Assembly (NCBI RefSeq): GCF_030698125.1
Contig: NZ_JAUYNV010000050.1
Location: 95,157 to 159,156, forward strand
Length of the DNA stretch: 64,000 nucleotides
Source: Methyloversatilis sp.
GTDB taxonomy: Bacteria > Pseudomonadota > Gammaproteobacteria > Burkholderiales > Rhodocyclaceae
Direction of reading: 5' to 3'
Shown here: positions 35,575 through 43,806 of the stretch, piece by piece
How the letters are laid out: each line of letters begins with the position of its first letter
How positions within the stretch are numbered: position 1 is the first letter of the stretch
Position numbers and translations under genes: made by a program
The notes under the pieces: model-generated
Databases searched by the model: none
Told to the model about the DNA's origin: nothing
What the model saw: only the letters and a program-made list of their open reading frames with translations

Positions 35575-36753
35575 ATGTCGCGCCCGTCCCACACTGCTCC
35601 CTTCCCGCTGTTCCGCCCGATCCATGCGCGCATCGACTTCGACGCCCTGCGCCACAACTATCTGCGCACCCGCGAGCTGGCGGGCGGGGCAAAAATGTGG
35701 GCGGTCATCAAGGCCAACGCCTACGGTCACGGCATCACGCGCATTGCACGCGGGCTGAGCACACTGGCCGACGGCTTCGCGCTGCTCGATCTGGAAGATG
35801 CAGTGCGGCTGCGCGAAGCCGGTATCCGGCAACCCATCCTGCTGCTGGAGGGCTTCTTCAGCCCGAACGACCTGCCCGAAATCGCGGCACGGCGCCTGTC
35901 GGTCGTGGTGCACACGATGGAACAGCTCGACTGGCTGGAAGCGGTTGCGCTGCCGGCCGATGCGCGCATTCCGTTGTTCCTGAAGGTGAATACCGGCATG
36001 AACCGGCTCGGCATCACGCCGGATTGCACACTCGCCGCGCTGGATCGGCTGCGCGCCTGGCCGCACGCCGGCCCCATCGGCCTGATGACCCACTTCGCCG
36101 ATGCCGATGGCGAGCGCGGCGTCGAGGCGCAACTGGCGCGCTTTGCGCCGCTGGTGCGCAACTTCGACGGACCGGTGTCACTGGCCAATTCGGCGGCGCT
36201 GCTGCGCTTTCCGCAGACGCACGCGACCTGGGTGCGCCCGGGCATCCTGTTATATGGCGCCAGCCCGGCCACGGCCTATGCCAGCGCAGCGGACATCGGT
36301 CTCAAGCCGGTGATGCGCTTCGAGGCGCGCATCATTTCGGTGCAGCACCTGAAGCCCGGCGAGCGCGTCGGCTATGGCGGCACCTTCGCCGCCGAGCGCG
36401 CGATGCGCATCGGCACGATTGCCTGCGGCTACGCCGACGGTTACCCGCGCCATGCGCCCAGCGGCACGCCGGTGGCGGTGGACGGCGTGCGCAGCCGGCT
36501 GGTCGGCCGGGTGTCGATGGACATGATCGCGGTTGACCTGACCGATCTGCCGGCCACCGGGCTGGGCAGCGTGGTCGAATTGTGGGGCGAACACGTGACG
36601 CTGGACGAAGTGGCCGCCGCGGCCGGTACGGTCAATTACGAACTGGTATGCGCGCTCGCGCTGCGCGTGCCGGCGGTCGAGGTCGGTGTCGCCGACCTGT
36701 CCGAAGCCGGAAGCGAGCCCGGCAAGGCACCGCCGCTGGCTGCGGTGCGCTGA
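35575..36753 (+). CDS. alr: Alanine racemase
   Basis: The ATG at 35575 (MSRPSHTAPFPLFRPIHARI) gives 392 aa; a TTG at 35566 would add three residues. The PLP lysine sits in 'VIKANAYGHG', the catalytic Tyr region in 'CGYADGYPRHA', and 'NTGMNRLG', 'VGRVSMDM' are conserved. It interconverts L- and D-alanine for peptidoglycan. radA follows 6 bases later, so the two are probably one transcript. Confidence 0.93.
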   Translation: MSRPSHTAPFPLFRPIHARIDFDALRHNYLRTRELAGGAKMWAVIKANAYGHGITRIARGLSTLADGFALLDLEDAVRLREAGIRQPILLLEGFFSPNDLPEIAARRLSVVVHTMEQLDWLEAVALPADARIPLFLKVNTGMNRLGITPDCTLAALDRLRAWPHAGPIGLMTHFADADGERGVEAQLARFAPLVRNFDGPVSLANSAALLRFPQTHATWVRPGILLYGASPATAYASAADIGLKPVMRFEARIISVQHLKPGERVGYGGTFAAERAMRIGTIACGYADGYPRHAPSGTPVAVDGVRSRLVGRVSMDMIAVDLTDLPATGLGSVVELWGEHVTLDEVAAAAGTVNYELVCALALRVPAVEVGVADLSEAGSEPGKAPPLAAVR

Positions 36754-36759
36754 GCCGCG

Positions 36760-38121
36760 ATGGCCAAGGCAAAGAGCGTCTATTCCTGCACCGAATGCGG
36801 TGCCACCAGCCCGAAGTGGGCGGGTCAGTGCCCGGGTTGTTCCGGCTGGAACACACTGGTCGAAACCGTTGCCGAGCAGGGCGCCGGTGCGCACCGCTTC
36901 GCCGCGCTGGCCGGAACCGCGCTGGTGCAGACGCTGGCCGACATCCGGCCGCGTGATGAACCGCGTCTGGCAACCGGGCTGGAGGAATTCGACCGCGTAC
37001 TGGGCGGCGGCCTGGTGCCCGGCGGCGTGGTGCTGATCGGCGGTGACCCGGGCATCGGCAAGTCGACGCTGCTGCTGCAGGCACTGGCCCAGCTCGCGTC
37101 GCGGGTGAGCACGCTCTACATCACGGGTGAAGAGTCGGGCGAGCAGGTGGCATTGCGTGCGCAACGCCTCGCGCTCGATCCGTCCGGGCTGCAACTGCTG
37201 GCGGAAATCAATCTGGAAAAGATCGGCGCCGTGCTGAACGACACCCGGCCGCGCGTCGTGGTGGTCGATTCGATCCAGACCGTCTATTCCGAACAGCTCA
37301 CCTCGGCGCCCGGTTCGGTGGCGCAGGTGCGCGAATGCGCAGCGCAGCTCACGCGGGCGGCCAAGCAGGCCGGGCACAGCCTCATCCTGGTCGGTCACGT
37401 GACCAAGGAAGGTACGCTGGCCGGGCCGCGTGTGCTCGAGCACATCGTCGACACGGTGCTGTATTTCGAAGGTGAAACCAGTTCCAGCTTCCGCCTGATC
37501 CGGGCGTTCAAGAACCGCTATGGCGCGGTGAACGAACTGGGTGTGTTCGCCATGACCGAGCGCGGACTGCGCGGCGTGTCCAATCCGTCGGCGATGTTCC
37601 TGTCTCATCACGGCCAGCCGGTGTCGGGTTCTTGCGTGATGGTGACGCAGGAAGGTACGCGGCCGCTGCTGGTCGAAATCCAGGCGCTGGTGGACAACGC
37701 ACACGGCAATCCGCGCCGGCTGACGGTCGGGCTGGATGCGGCGCGGCTGGCCATGCTGCTGGCCGTGCTGCACCGGCACGCCGGCGTGGTGTGCGCCGAT
37801 CAGGACGTGTTCGTCAATGCGGTGGGCGGCGTGAAGATCGGCGAGCCGGCGGGCGACCTCGCCGTGTTGCTGGCCATCGTGTCATCGCTGAAAAACCGTC
37901 CGCTGCCGCAGAAAATGGTTGCCTTCGGCGAAGTCGGCCTGGCGGGTGAGATCCGGCCGGCACCGCGCGGACAGGAACGCTTGCGCGAGGCCGCCAAACT
38001 GGGTTTCACGCATGCGCTGATCCCGAAAGCCAACGCCCCCAAACAGAAGATCGACGGCCTGACCATCATTCCGGTCGAGCGCATCGAAGAAGCTTTCACG
38101 AAATTGCGCGAACTGGAGTGA
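36760..38121 (+). CDS. radA: DNA repair protein RadA
   Basis: The 453-residue protein has the N-terminal four-Cys zinc finger (CTECG...CPGC), Walker A 'GDPGIGKST' at ~residue 90, and the RadA motif as 'KNRYG' (usually KNRFG), then a C-terminal Lon-protease-like domain ('VGGVKIGEPAGDLAVLLAI'). RadA is a RecA-like ATPase that promotes branch migration in recombination. It is close behind alr. The Phe-to-Tyr change in KNRFG is conservative. Confidence 0.94.
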   Translation: MAKAKSVYSCTECGATSPKWAGQCPGCSGWNTLVETVAEQGAGAHRFAALAGTALVQTLADIRPRDEPRLATGLEEFDRVLGGGLVPGGVVLIGGDPGIGKSTLLLQALAQLASRVSTLYITGEESGEQVALRAQRLALDPSGLQLLAEINLEKIGAVLNDTRPRVVVVDSIQTVYSEQLTSAPGSVAQVRECAAQLTRAAKQAGHSLILVGHVTKEGTLAGPRVLEHIVDTVLYFEGETSSSFRLIRAFKNRYGAVNELGVFAMTERGLRGVSNPSAMFLSHHGQPVSGSCVMVTQEGTRPLLVEIQALVDNAHGNPRRLTVGLDAARLAMLLAVLHRHAGVVCADQDVFVNAVGGVKIGEPAGDLAVLLAIVSSLKNRPLPQKMVAFGEVGLAGEIRPAPRGQERLREAAKLGFTHALIPKANAPKQKIDGLTIIPVERIEEAFTKLRELE

Positions 38122-38199
38122 CGCACCTGCGCATGTCGCGGCCCTGCGGCGAGAAGCGCCCCCGGAGCATCGGCTGGTCGCTGACCGGATTTGCGTATC

Positions 38200-38980
38200 G
38201 CGGACGGGGTCCGCTCCTACGAAGGGCAAGCACCGTCACGGTTTTCGTAGGAGCCGTCCCACGGTCGGCCCTGCATGGCCGACCGGCTCCACGGGCGGCG
38301 AGCCGTGCTCGCCGAAACCCCCGCTCCGCCCCCGCAGGCGATCCGGTCTCCCAACACGCGACATCGCTTGCTCAACGTGCGCATCGCGGACAGGGTCCGC
38401 TCCTACGAAGGGCAACACCGTCGCGGTTTTCGTAGGAGCCTGCCCCGCAGGCGATCCCGGTCTCCGGACACGCGACATCGCTTGATCAACGTGCGGATCG
38501 CGGACAGGGTCCGCTCCTACGAAAAACGTCGCCTGTTGCGACGCCGTCGCGGTTTTCGCAGGAGCCCTCCACGGCCGGCCCTGCATGGCCGGCCGGCTCT
38601 GCGGGCAGCGAGCAGTGCTCGCCGAAACCCCCGCTCCGCCCCTGCTGGCGATCCCGGTCTCCCAACACGCGACATCGCTTGCTCAACGTGCGCATCGCGG
38701 ACAGGGTCCGCTCCTACGAACGGCAAGACTGTCGCTGTTTTTCGTAGGAGCCTGCCCTGCAGGCGATGCGGTCTTCGGACACGCGACATCGCTTGCTCAA
38801 CGTGCGCATCGCGGACAGGGTCCGCTCCTTGAAGGGCAACACCGTCGCGGTTTTCGTAGGAGCCTGCCCCGCAGGCGATCCCGGTCTCCGGACACGCGAC
38901 GGCGCTTGATCAACGTGCGGATCGCGGACAGGGTCCGCTCCTGCGAACGGCAAGCAGTGGCGCGGTTTTCGTAGGAGCCT
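38200..38980. repeat. REP-like array B: six GTAGGAGCGGAC hairpins with alternating partners
   Basis: The 863 bases from 38122 to 38984 hold no gene. The palindrome GCGGACAGGGTCCGC followed by TCCTAC (minus-strand GTAGGAGCGGAC) starts at 38200, 38386, 38500, 38697, 38811 and 38923. Each is followed ~30 bases later by a plus-strand GTAGGAGC element (38247, 38432, a degenerate one near 38557, 38744, 38856, 38971). The spacing alternates between ~112-114 and ~186-197 bases, and longer blocks (CACGCGACATCGCTTG, TCAACGTGCG) repeat too. Opposed REPs in tandem resemble a BIME array. It differs in sequence from array A. Confidence 0.85.
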
Positions 38981-38984
38981 CGTT

Positions 38985-39824
38985 TTAGTTCGTCTGCAGC
39001 GCCTGTGCCACCTTGGCGTGCAGGTAGAACAGCGCGCCGACGTCGCTGCTCAGCTCGAAGTCGTCGGCGTCGGGGTGTGCGTAGTCGTACTCGCCGGCGC
39101 GCAGCAGGGTGTCGCCGACAAACGCTTCGCCCTCGAGCACCAGATATTCGCCCTCGGCCGCGGCGAGCGCCTTCGGCACCTGAGCGCCGGGCGCGACGCG
39201 CAGCAGCATCGACGCTTCGTCGGCGCCGTCGAACAGCCGCTTGGCCTGCACGCCGGGTGACAGATCCGACCACAGCCCTTCGCCGGCCCGTATCGTGTGC
39301 GGGGCGCTGCCGCGGCTGGGCAGCCAGGCGGTGACCATGTCGCGGATCACCCGGCCGGTGTGGCCGAGCGACACGCCGCGCAGATAGATCAGCGCGCCAC
39401 CGTTCGAGCGCACGCGCCCGTGCCGGCTGCCGGCCGGTGCTTCGTGATAGTCGCCGGCGCGGATATCGAGGTCATCCATCTGCAGGTCACCGCGCAGCAC
39501 CAGACATTGTTCGTGCTCGTGATGACGATGCATCGGCAGCGCTGCGCCCGGGTCGAATTCGACCAGCACCGAGCGCGTGCTCGCGCCTTCGTTCAACAGC
39601 TTGGCGCGTACGCCATCGACCACGCGCGCCCAGCCATCTTCGCCCGCACGTATCCGGGTGTGGTGCGCCCGGGCCTGCACGCTGTCGTGGGCGCGCGCGA
39701 GCAGCCGGCTGCGCAAGGCGTCGCTGCGCGCCGGCTCGAGTGCGACCGGCTTGAGCGCCGCGGCCAGCAGTTGCTGCAGCGTGTCGCCAGCGTCGTCGTC
39801 GGGTGGAAGCGGCGGCGTGCTCAT
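38985..39824 (-). CDS. ChrR-like cupin protein, probable partner of the ECF sigma factor
   Basis: The 279-residue protein contains two cupin-like halves; the first has a metal-site cluster 'MHRHHEHEQCLVLRGDL' and the second 'EYLVLEGEAFVGDTLLRAGEY'. This two-part layout and its overlap with an ECF sigma gene (ATGA junction) recall ChrR anti-sigma factors. However, the N-terminal ~60 residues lack the Cys ligands of the ChrR zinc anti-sigma domain, so binding to sigma may differ or be absent. Its activity as an anti-sigma factor is inferred from position. Confidence 0.7.
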   Translation of the reverse strand: MSTPPLPPDDDAGDTLQQLLAAALKPVALEPARSDALRSRLLARAHDSVQARAHHTRIRAGEDGWARVVDGVRAKLLNEGASTRSVLVEFDPGAALPMHRHHEHEQCLVLRGDLQMDDLDIRAGDYHEAPAGSRHGRVRSNGGALIYLRGVSLGHTGRVIRDMVTAWLPSRGSAPHTIRAGEGLWSDLSPGVQAKRLFDGADEASMLLRVAPGAQVPKALAAAEGEYLVLEGEAFVGDTLLRAGEYDYAHPDADDFELSSDVGALFYLHAKVAQALQTN

Positions 39825-40504
39825 GCGTGGGTATCCAGTGCGGCCATGTCCGGCGGAAGTACCTTTCCCAGCGCAGTCAGTGCGCGCCGGATGTGCGATT
39901 TGACGGTGCCGAGCGGCAGGGAGGACTGAACGGCAATCTCTTCGTGCGTCAGTCCGCGGAAAAAAGCCAGTGACAGCAATTGTCGCGGAAGCGCGTCCAG
40001 CGTTTCCAGCGCGGCGTGCAGCGCGTGCTGCCGTTGCACCGCTTCGAGCAGATCCTGCGGGTCGCCTTCGCAGGCGGCTTCCACGGCCATCAGTGTTTCC
40101 GGCTCCGGGTGCAGTTCCGCGTCATCGGTGCGGCGCAGCGCGTCGAGTGCGCGGCTGCGCGTCATCGTCATCAGCCAGGCCATCGGGTTGCCGCGCGCCG
40201 CGTCAAAGCGCAAGGCCTGCCGCCAGGCCTGCCAGAACACTTCTTCGGCAACCTCCTCAGCGATCTGCGGGTTGCGCGTGATGCGCAGCGCGAGACCGTA
40301 CACGCGGCGCACCGTGTGGTCGTAAAGTCGACCGAGTGCCGCCTCGTCGCCGTCGGCCATGCGCCCGATGAGCGCGCACAGCAGCACCTCGTCGTCGGAC
40401 GAAGGAATACGCGCTGCAGTGTCGGATGACATCGGGTTCATGGGGACGAATGTCGACAGGACGACGATCGGGAATGTCTGCGCAAACAGTGCGCTGCGGC
40501 CCAT
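39821..40504 (-). CDS. ECF RNA polymerase sigma factor
   Basis: Sigma region 2 is seen in 'LYDHTVRRVYGLALRITRNPQIAEEVAEEVFWQAWR' (read in parts) and region 4 in 'SLAFFRGLTHEEIAVQSSLPLGTVKSHIRRAL'. The frame starts at ATG 40504 with GGGAAG upstream; in-frame ATGs at 40441 (MNPMSSD) and 40432 give more typical lengths of ~205 aa, so the start is uncertain. It overlaps the downstream ChrR-like gene by four bases. The pair resembles RpoE-ChrR (ECF11-like) units that answer singlet oxygen; that response is inference. Confidence 0.82.
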   Translation of the reverse strand: MGRSALFAQTFPIVVLSTFVPMNPMSSDTAARIPSSDDEVLLCALIGRMADGDEAALGRLYDHTVRRVYGLALRITRNPQIAEEVAEEVFWQAWRQALRFDAARGNPMAWLMTMTRSRALDALRRTDDAELHPEPETLMAVEAACEGDPQDLLEAVQRQHALHAALETLDALPRQLLSLAFFRGLTHEEIAVQSSLPLGTVKSHIRRALTALGKVLPPDMAALDTHA

Positions 40505-40581
40505 GATTCTTCCCAGATTGCCCTGTTGAACACCTTACGCAGCGCGTCGCGATACGGATGCAGCGGCATGTGGCCTGCGCG

Positions 40582-41031
40582 TCAGTCGAGCATCAGGCGC
40601 ATCGCTTTCATGTCCGAGCCTGCGAATCCGTGTTGCATGTAGAAGCGCTGCGCATCGAGGTTGTGACCATCGGTCAGCAACGTGATGCGGCGGCATCCGC
40701 GTTGCCGTGCACAGTCGATCGCCGCCTTGAGCAGCAAGCTGCCGCAACCACGACCGCGCTGCCCGGGGCGCACCACCATGTCTTCCAGCAGCGCAACGCG
40801 GCTGCCGAGCGCGGTGCTGGTCAGGTAGAGCAGGCTCACCATGCCGACCGGACGTTCTTCTTCGACGAGTACAAGGATGTCACCGCTGTCCGGTGCATCG
40901 AAAATGCCGCGCAGACCCCGCGCCTGCGTCGCCGTGTCGGCCACGAACTCTGCCTCCTGCCCGAACAGTTCAGCGAGCAGTGCGCACAGATCGGGAATGT
41001 CTTCGGGGGTGGCGTGACGCAGCGTCTGCAT
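40582..41031 (-). CDS. GNAT-family N-acetyltransferase
   Basis: The protein starts at ATG 41031 (MQTLRHATPEDIPDL, 149 aa); a TTG two codons upstream at 41037, better spaced from AGAAGG, is an alternative. The acetyl-CoA loop 'VVRPGQRGRGCGSLLLKAAID' and C-terminal 'NLDAQRFYMQHGF' are typical. The substrate is unknown. Its start touches the stop of the DUF3422 gene upstream, so they form one transcript. Confidence 0.82.
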   Translation of the reverse strand: MQTLRHATPEDIPDLCALLAELFGQEAEFVADTATQARGLRGIFDAPDSGDILVLVEEERPVGMVSLLYLTSTALGSRVALLEDMVVRPGQRGRGCGSLLLKAAIDCARQRGCRRITLLTDGHNLDAQRFYMQHGFAGSDMKAMRLMLD

Positions 41032-41033
41032 GG

Positions 41034-42353
41034 TCAATGCGTGCCTTCTTCGGCCGCCAGCTTGCGCCGCATGCGCCGCAACCCGAGCGCGGCCAGGCCT
41101 GCGATGACCGGAATCGAAATCGCGGTGATCGCTTCCGGGCTGAGCGGCAGCCAGGCATGCAGGCCTTTCGCGAGGTATTGCACCAGTTGCGAGGCGTAAT
41201 ACGTGATGGCGACGATGGACAGGCCTTCGACCGTCTCCTGCAGCCGCATCTGCAGTTTCGCGCGCCGGTTCATTTGTCCCAGCAATTCCTGGTTCTGACG
41301 CTCCAGTTCGATGTCGACCCGGGTGCGCAGCAATTGCGAGTTGCGCGCAATCCGTCCTGACAGCTCTTCCTGCCGTCGTGCAATGGCTTCGCAGGTGTTG
41401 ATCGCAGGTGCCAGCCGGCGGTCCATGAATTCACCGATGGTCGGAAAGCTTTCGACCCGCTGTTCGCGCAATTCGCCGATCCGGCTGGTCACCAGCCGGT
41501 AGTAGGCCTGCGCTGCGCCGAAGCGGAAAGTGGAACGCGCCACCGAGCGTTCCACCTCGGCGGCCAGCCGGGTCAGGTGCGACAGCACATTGCGCTCGTC
41601 TTCCGGTGTCGTGGCCGTGCCCATGCTGTCCATCAGGTCTGCCAGTTCGCCTTCGGCGCGTCCGAGCAGGCGCCCGACCTCCTTGGCGACCGGAAAGGCG
41701 AGCAGGGCCATCACGCGATAGGTTTCGATCTCGAGCAGGCGCTGAACGGTGCGACCTGCCTGGCGCGGCGTCAGGCGCTCGTCGAGCACCAGGTAGCGGG
41801 ACCAGCCGTCGGTCAGCACGAAATCGGTGAACACCCACGCCGCACCGTCGGCGACCTGGGCAGCAACGCCCTGGCGCCCGCTGGCGATCAGACCGTCCAT
41901 GACGGATTTGGGCCCTAGCGCCATGGTGGATTGCAGCTCGATATGGGTGGCCACGATCACCGAGCCCGGCAGCGCTTCCAGCCAGCCGGCCGGCACGCGC
42001 GGCAGCGCGCCATGACGCGCGTCGGTTTCGTCTGCGCGCGGCGTGCAGAAGAAGGCGTAGCTGGAAAACTCGTTGTGGCGCTCCCATTTCAGCAGGAAGT
42101 CGCCGACATCGAGCTGCAGGTGACCGCCATCCGCCTCCGGCAACGGTCGCGCAAAGGCGTCCGCCAGGGCCCGCAATTGCTGCAGTTCGCTGTCTTCCGT
42201 CGTCCCGTCATGGATCAGCGCGAGATAGGACACACGCTTCGGATGGGTCAGTGATACCGGCGGCCGGGCGTGCACCTCGTTGTTCAGCTTGTAACGCAGT
42301 GGGTGCTGGGGCAGATGGCCGAGCGTTCGGGCGGGGCTGTCGTTATCGGGCAT
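41034..42353 (-). CDS. DUF3422 family membrane protein
   Basis: The ATG at 42353 (MPDNDSPARTLGHLPQHPLRYKLNNEVHARPP) gives 439 aa, the usual size of DUF3422; the longer upstream frame reads as antisense-type basic sequence. 'LNNEVHARPP' near the start is a hallmark. A coiled-coil-like stretch and two C-terminal hydrophobic segments ('VAITYYASQLVQYL', 'AITAISIPVIAGLAALGL') suggest membrane anchoring like CorA-type proteins. The function is unknown. It is upstream of the GNAT gene. Confidence 0.82.
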   Translation of the reverse strand: MPDNDSPARTLGHLPQHPLRYKLNNEVHARPPVSLTHPKRVSYLALIHDGTTEDSELQQLRALADAFARPLPEADGGHLQLDVGDFLLKWERHNEFSSYAFFCTPRADETDARHGALPRVPAGWLEALPGSVIVATHIELQSTMALGPKSVMDGLIASGRQGVAAQVADGAAWVFTDFVLTDGWSRYLVLDERLTPRQAGRTVQRLLEIETYRVMALLAFPVAKEVGRLLGRAEGELADLMDSMGTATTPEDERNVLSHLTRLAAEVERSVARSTFRFGAAQAYYRLVTSRIGELREQRVESFPTIGEFMDRRLAPAINTCEAIARRQEELSGRIARNSQLLRTRVDIELERQNQELLGQMNRRAKLQMRLQETVEGLSIVAITYYASQLVQYLAKGLHAWLPLSPEAITAISIPVIAGLAALGLRRMRRKLAAEEGTH

Positions 42354-42553
42354 GGGGCGGGTGCGGGGGCGGCATGATCGGGTTGAACCGACCGGATTGT
42401 GCAGCACGCTGCGGGAAGGCGATACACGCTGGTGACGCACACCGGTGGAGGAAGCAGGAAAAACGCGCTTGATCATGCCGCCTGCAGGACAGGCCCGCTC
42501 GACGTGCCGCGCCCACCCGGCAGCTGGCGCGGATAGCAAGCGGATCCGGGAGT

Positions 42554-42569
42554 CGTGACGGATGTCACG
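42554..42569. promoter_or_regulatory. CRP/Vfr-like palindrome upstream of minor pilin operon 1
   Basis: CGTGAC-GGAT-GTCACG is a perfect palindrome containing GTGA-N6-TCAC, the core of CRP/Vfr sites. It lies ~125 bases before fimT in the 338-base gap (42354-42691) between the divergent DUF3422 and fimT genes; the rest of the gap has no gene. Vfr controls type IV pili in pseudomonads, so the position is sensible, but the binding factor here is inferred. Confidence 0.5.
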
Positions 42570-42691
42570 GCAACCGGCCGCGGCGGCGCCGTTCGGGTGC
42601 CGGTTCCTGCCGTTCGTCATTGGCGGCTCGCGCCCGAAGGTTGTCATGACGTAAGTTGAGATCAGAATTCCTTTTCCGGTCCAGCCTGTCC

Positions 42692-43354
42692 ATGACGCGT
42701 CTTCGCACTGCGCACGCCGGTTTCACGATGATCGAATTGATGATCGTGGTCACCCTGATGGCCATTCTGGCAGCGTTCGCATTTCCGTCTTTCCAGAGCT
42801 TCATCGCGTCGAGCCGCCTCACGGCCGAATCGAACGAGTTGCTGTCGGGCATGAATCTGGCGCGTTCCGAGGCGGTCCGTATCCAGCGGCGCGTGCTGCT
42901 GTGCCGGGCGGCTGCCGCCGACGGTGTGGTGAATTTCAGCGCAACCACCGGCTGCGTGACGACGGCAAACAGCGAGCCCTGGCAGGCCTGGGCGGTATTT
43001 GTCGATGAGAACACCAATGGCGCCATAGACGGCACCGAGCGCATCGTGCGAGTGCAGGCCATCACCGGCAATGCGCTGGAACTCATTTCGGATGATGACC
43101 TTGCCGCCGCCGGTAACCGTATCGCGTTTCGTCCCGACGGGATGGCTCGTGGCCAGAATTCGCTGGCGCTGCAGGCCGCGGAAGTCCGCGTGTGCGACCG
43201 TAGCGGTGCGCTCAGCGGCAGCAACATGCGGGTGGTGTCGCTGGTGTCGGGCAGTCGCATGTCGGTCGCGCGGCGGACCGATGCAAATTGCGGGGTGACC
43301 GTGGCGCCAGTTGAAGAGGGTGGTGGCGGCAGCACGCCGGTGGAGGGAAGCTGA
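42692..43354 (+). CDS. fimT: Minor pilin FimT/GspH-like (cluster 1)
   Basis: The 220-residue prepilin begins MTRLRTAHAG-FTMIELMIVV, with the type III leader cleaved after Gly10 by PilD, Glu5 in the mature protein and a ~20-residue hydrophobic helix. The central and C-terminal parts have the GspH/FimT layout ('SSRLTAESNELLSGMNLARSEAVRIQRR'), ending in a Gly/Glu-rich tail. FimT-type minor pilins act in pilus priming or DNA binding. It overlaps pilV by one base and opens a six-gene operon. Confidence 0.87.
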   Translation: MTRLRTAHAGFTMIELMIVVTLMAILAAFAFPSFQSFIASSRLTAESNELLSGMNLARSEAVRIQRRVLLCRAAAADGVVNFSATTGCVTTANSEPWQAWAVFVDENTNGAIDGTERIVRVQAITGNALELISDDDLAAAGNRIAFRPDGMARGQNSLALQAAEVRVCDRSGALSGSNMRVVSLVSGSRMSVARRTDANCGVTVAPVEEGGGGSTPVEGS

Positions 43355-43806
43355 TGAAGCATCAATCGAGTCCGCTGCAGCGGGGGGTGTCGCTGATCGA
43401 AGTGCTGGTCGCATTGTTCGTACTGGCTTTCGGCATGCTCGGTATTGCCGGCATGCAGACCATGGCGATGAAGGCGAACCAGAGCGCCTTCGAGCGCAAT
43501 GCGGCGGTGATCGCCGCCTATTCGATTGCCGAACGCATGCGCAGCAACCAGACGCTGGCGCGCAACGGCACCTACAACCGCGACTTACCAGCTTCCGGGT
43601 GCGAAATACCGACTGGTACCGAGCCGGCGACCATCGACATCAACCAGTGGCTGAGCGGGCTGGCGAACAATCTCGGCGCTGGTTCGTGCGGCGGGATTTC
43701 CTGCACAGGTACCCCCGTATCCTGCCGCATCACGGTGCGCTGGGACGACAGCCGGGTGACCAACGGCGCGAGTGATCACACATTCCAGGTGGACGTCCGC
43801 ATATGA
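43354..43806 (+). CDS. pilV: Minor pilin PilV (cluster 1)
   Basis: The 150-residue prepilin has leader MKHQSSPLQRG cleaved before VSLIEVLVALFVLAFGMLGIAGMQ, the classic PilV/GspI signature. It continues with 'RSNQTLARNGTYN'. PilV is a core minor pilin of the tip complex with PilW, PilX and FimT/FimU. It starts within the fimT stop (TGATG) and overlaps pilW by four bases. Confidence 0.88.
   Translation: MKHQSSPLQRGVSLIEVLVALFVLAFGMLGIAGMQTMAMKANQSAFERNAAVIAAYSIAERMRSNQTLARNGTYNRDLPASGCEIPTGTEPATIDINQWLSGLANNLGAGSCGGISCTGTPVSCRITVRWDDSRVTNGASDHTFQVDVRI

Noticed and set aside
38200..38980. Possible CRISPR array
   Set aside because: Repeats are palindromic REP units of mixed orientation with alternating spacing, and the intervening DNA is itself repeated, unlike unique spacers. 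No cas gene is nearby.
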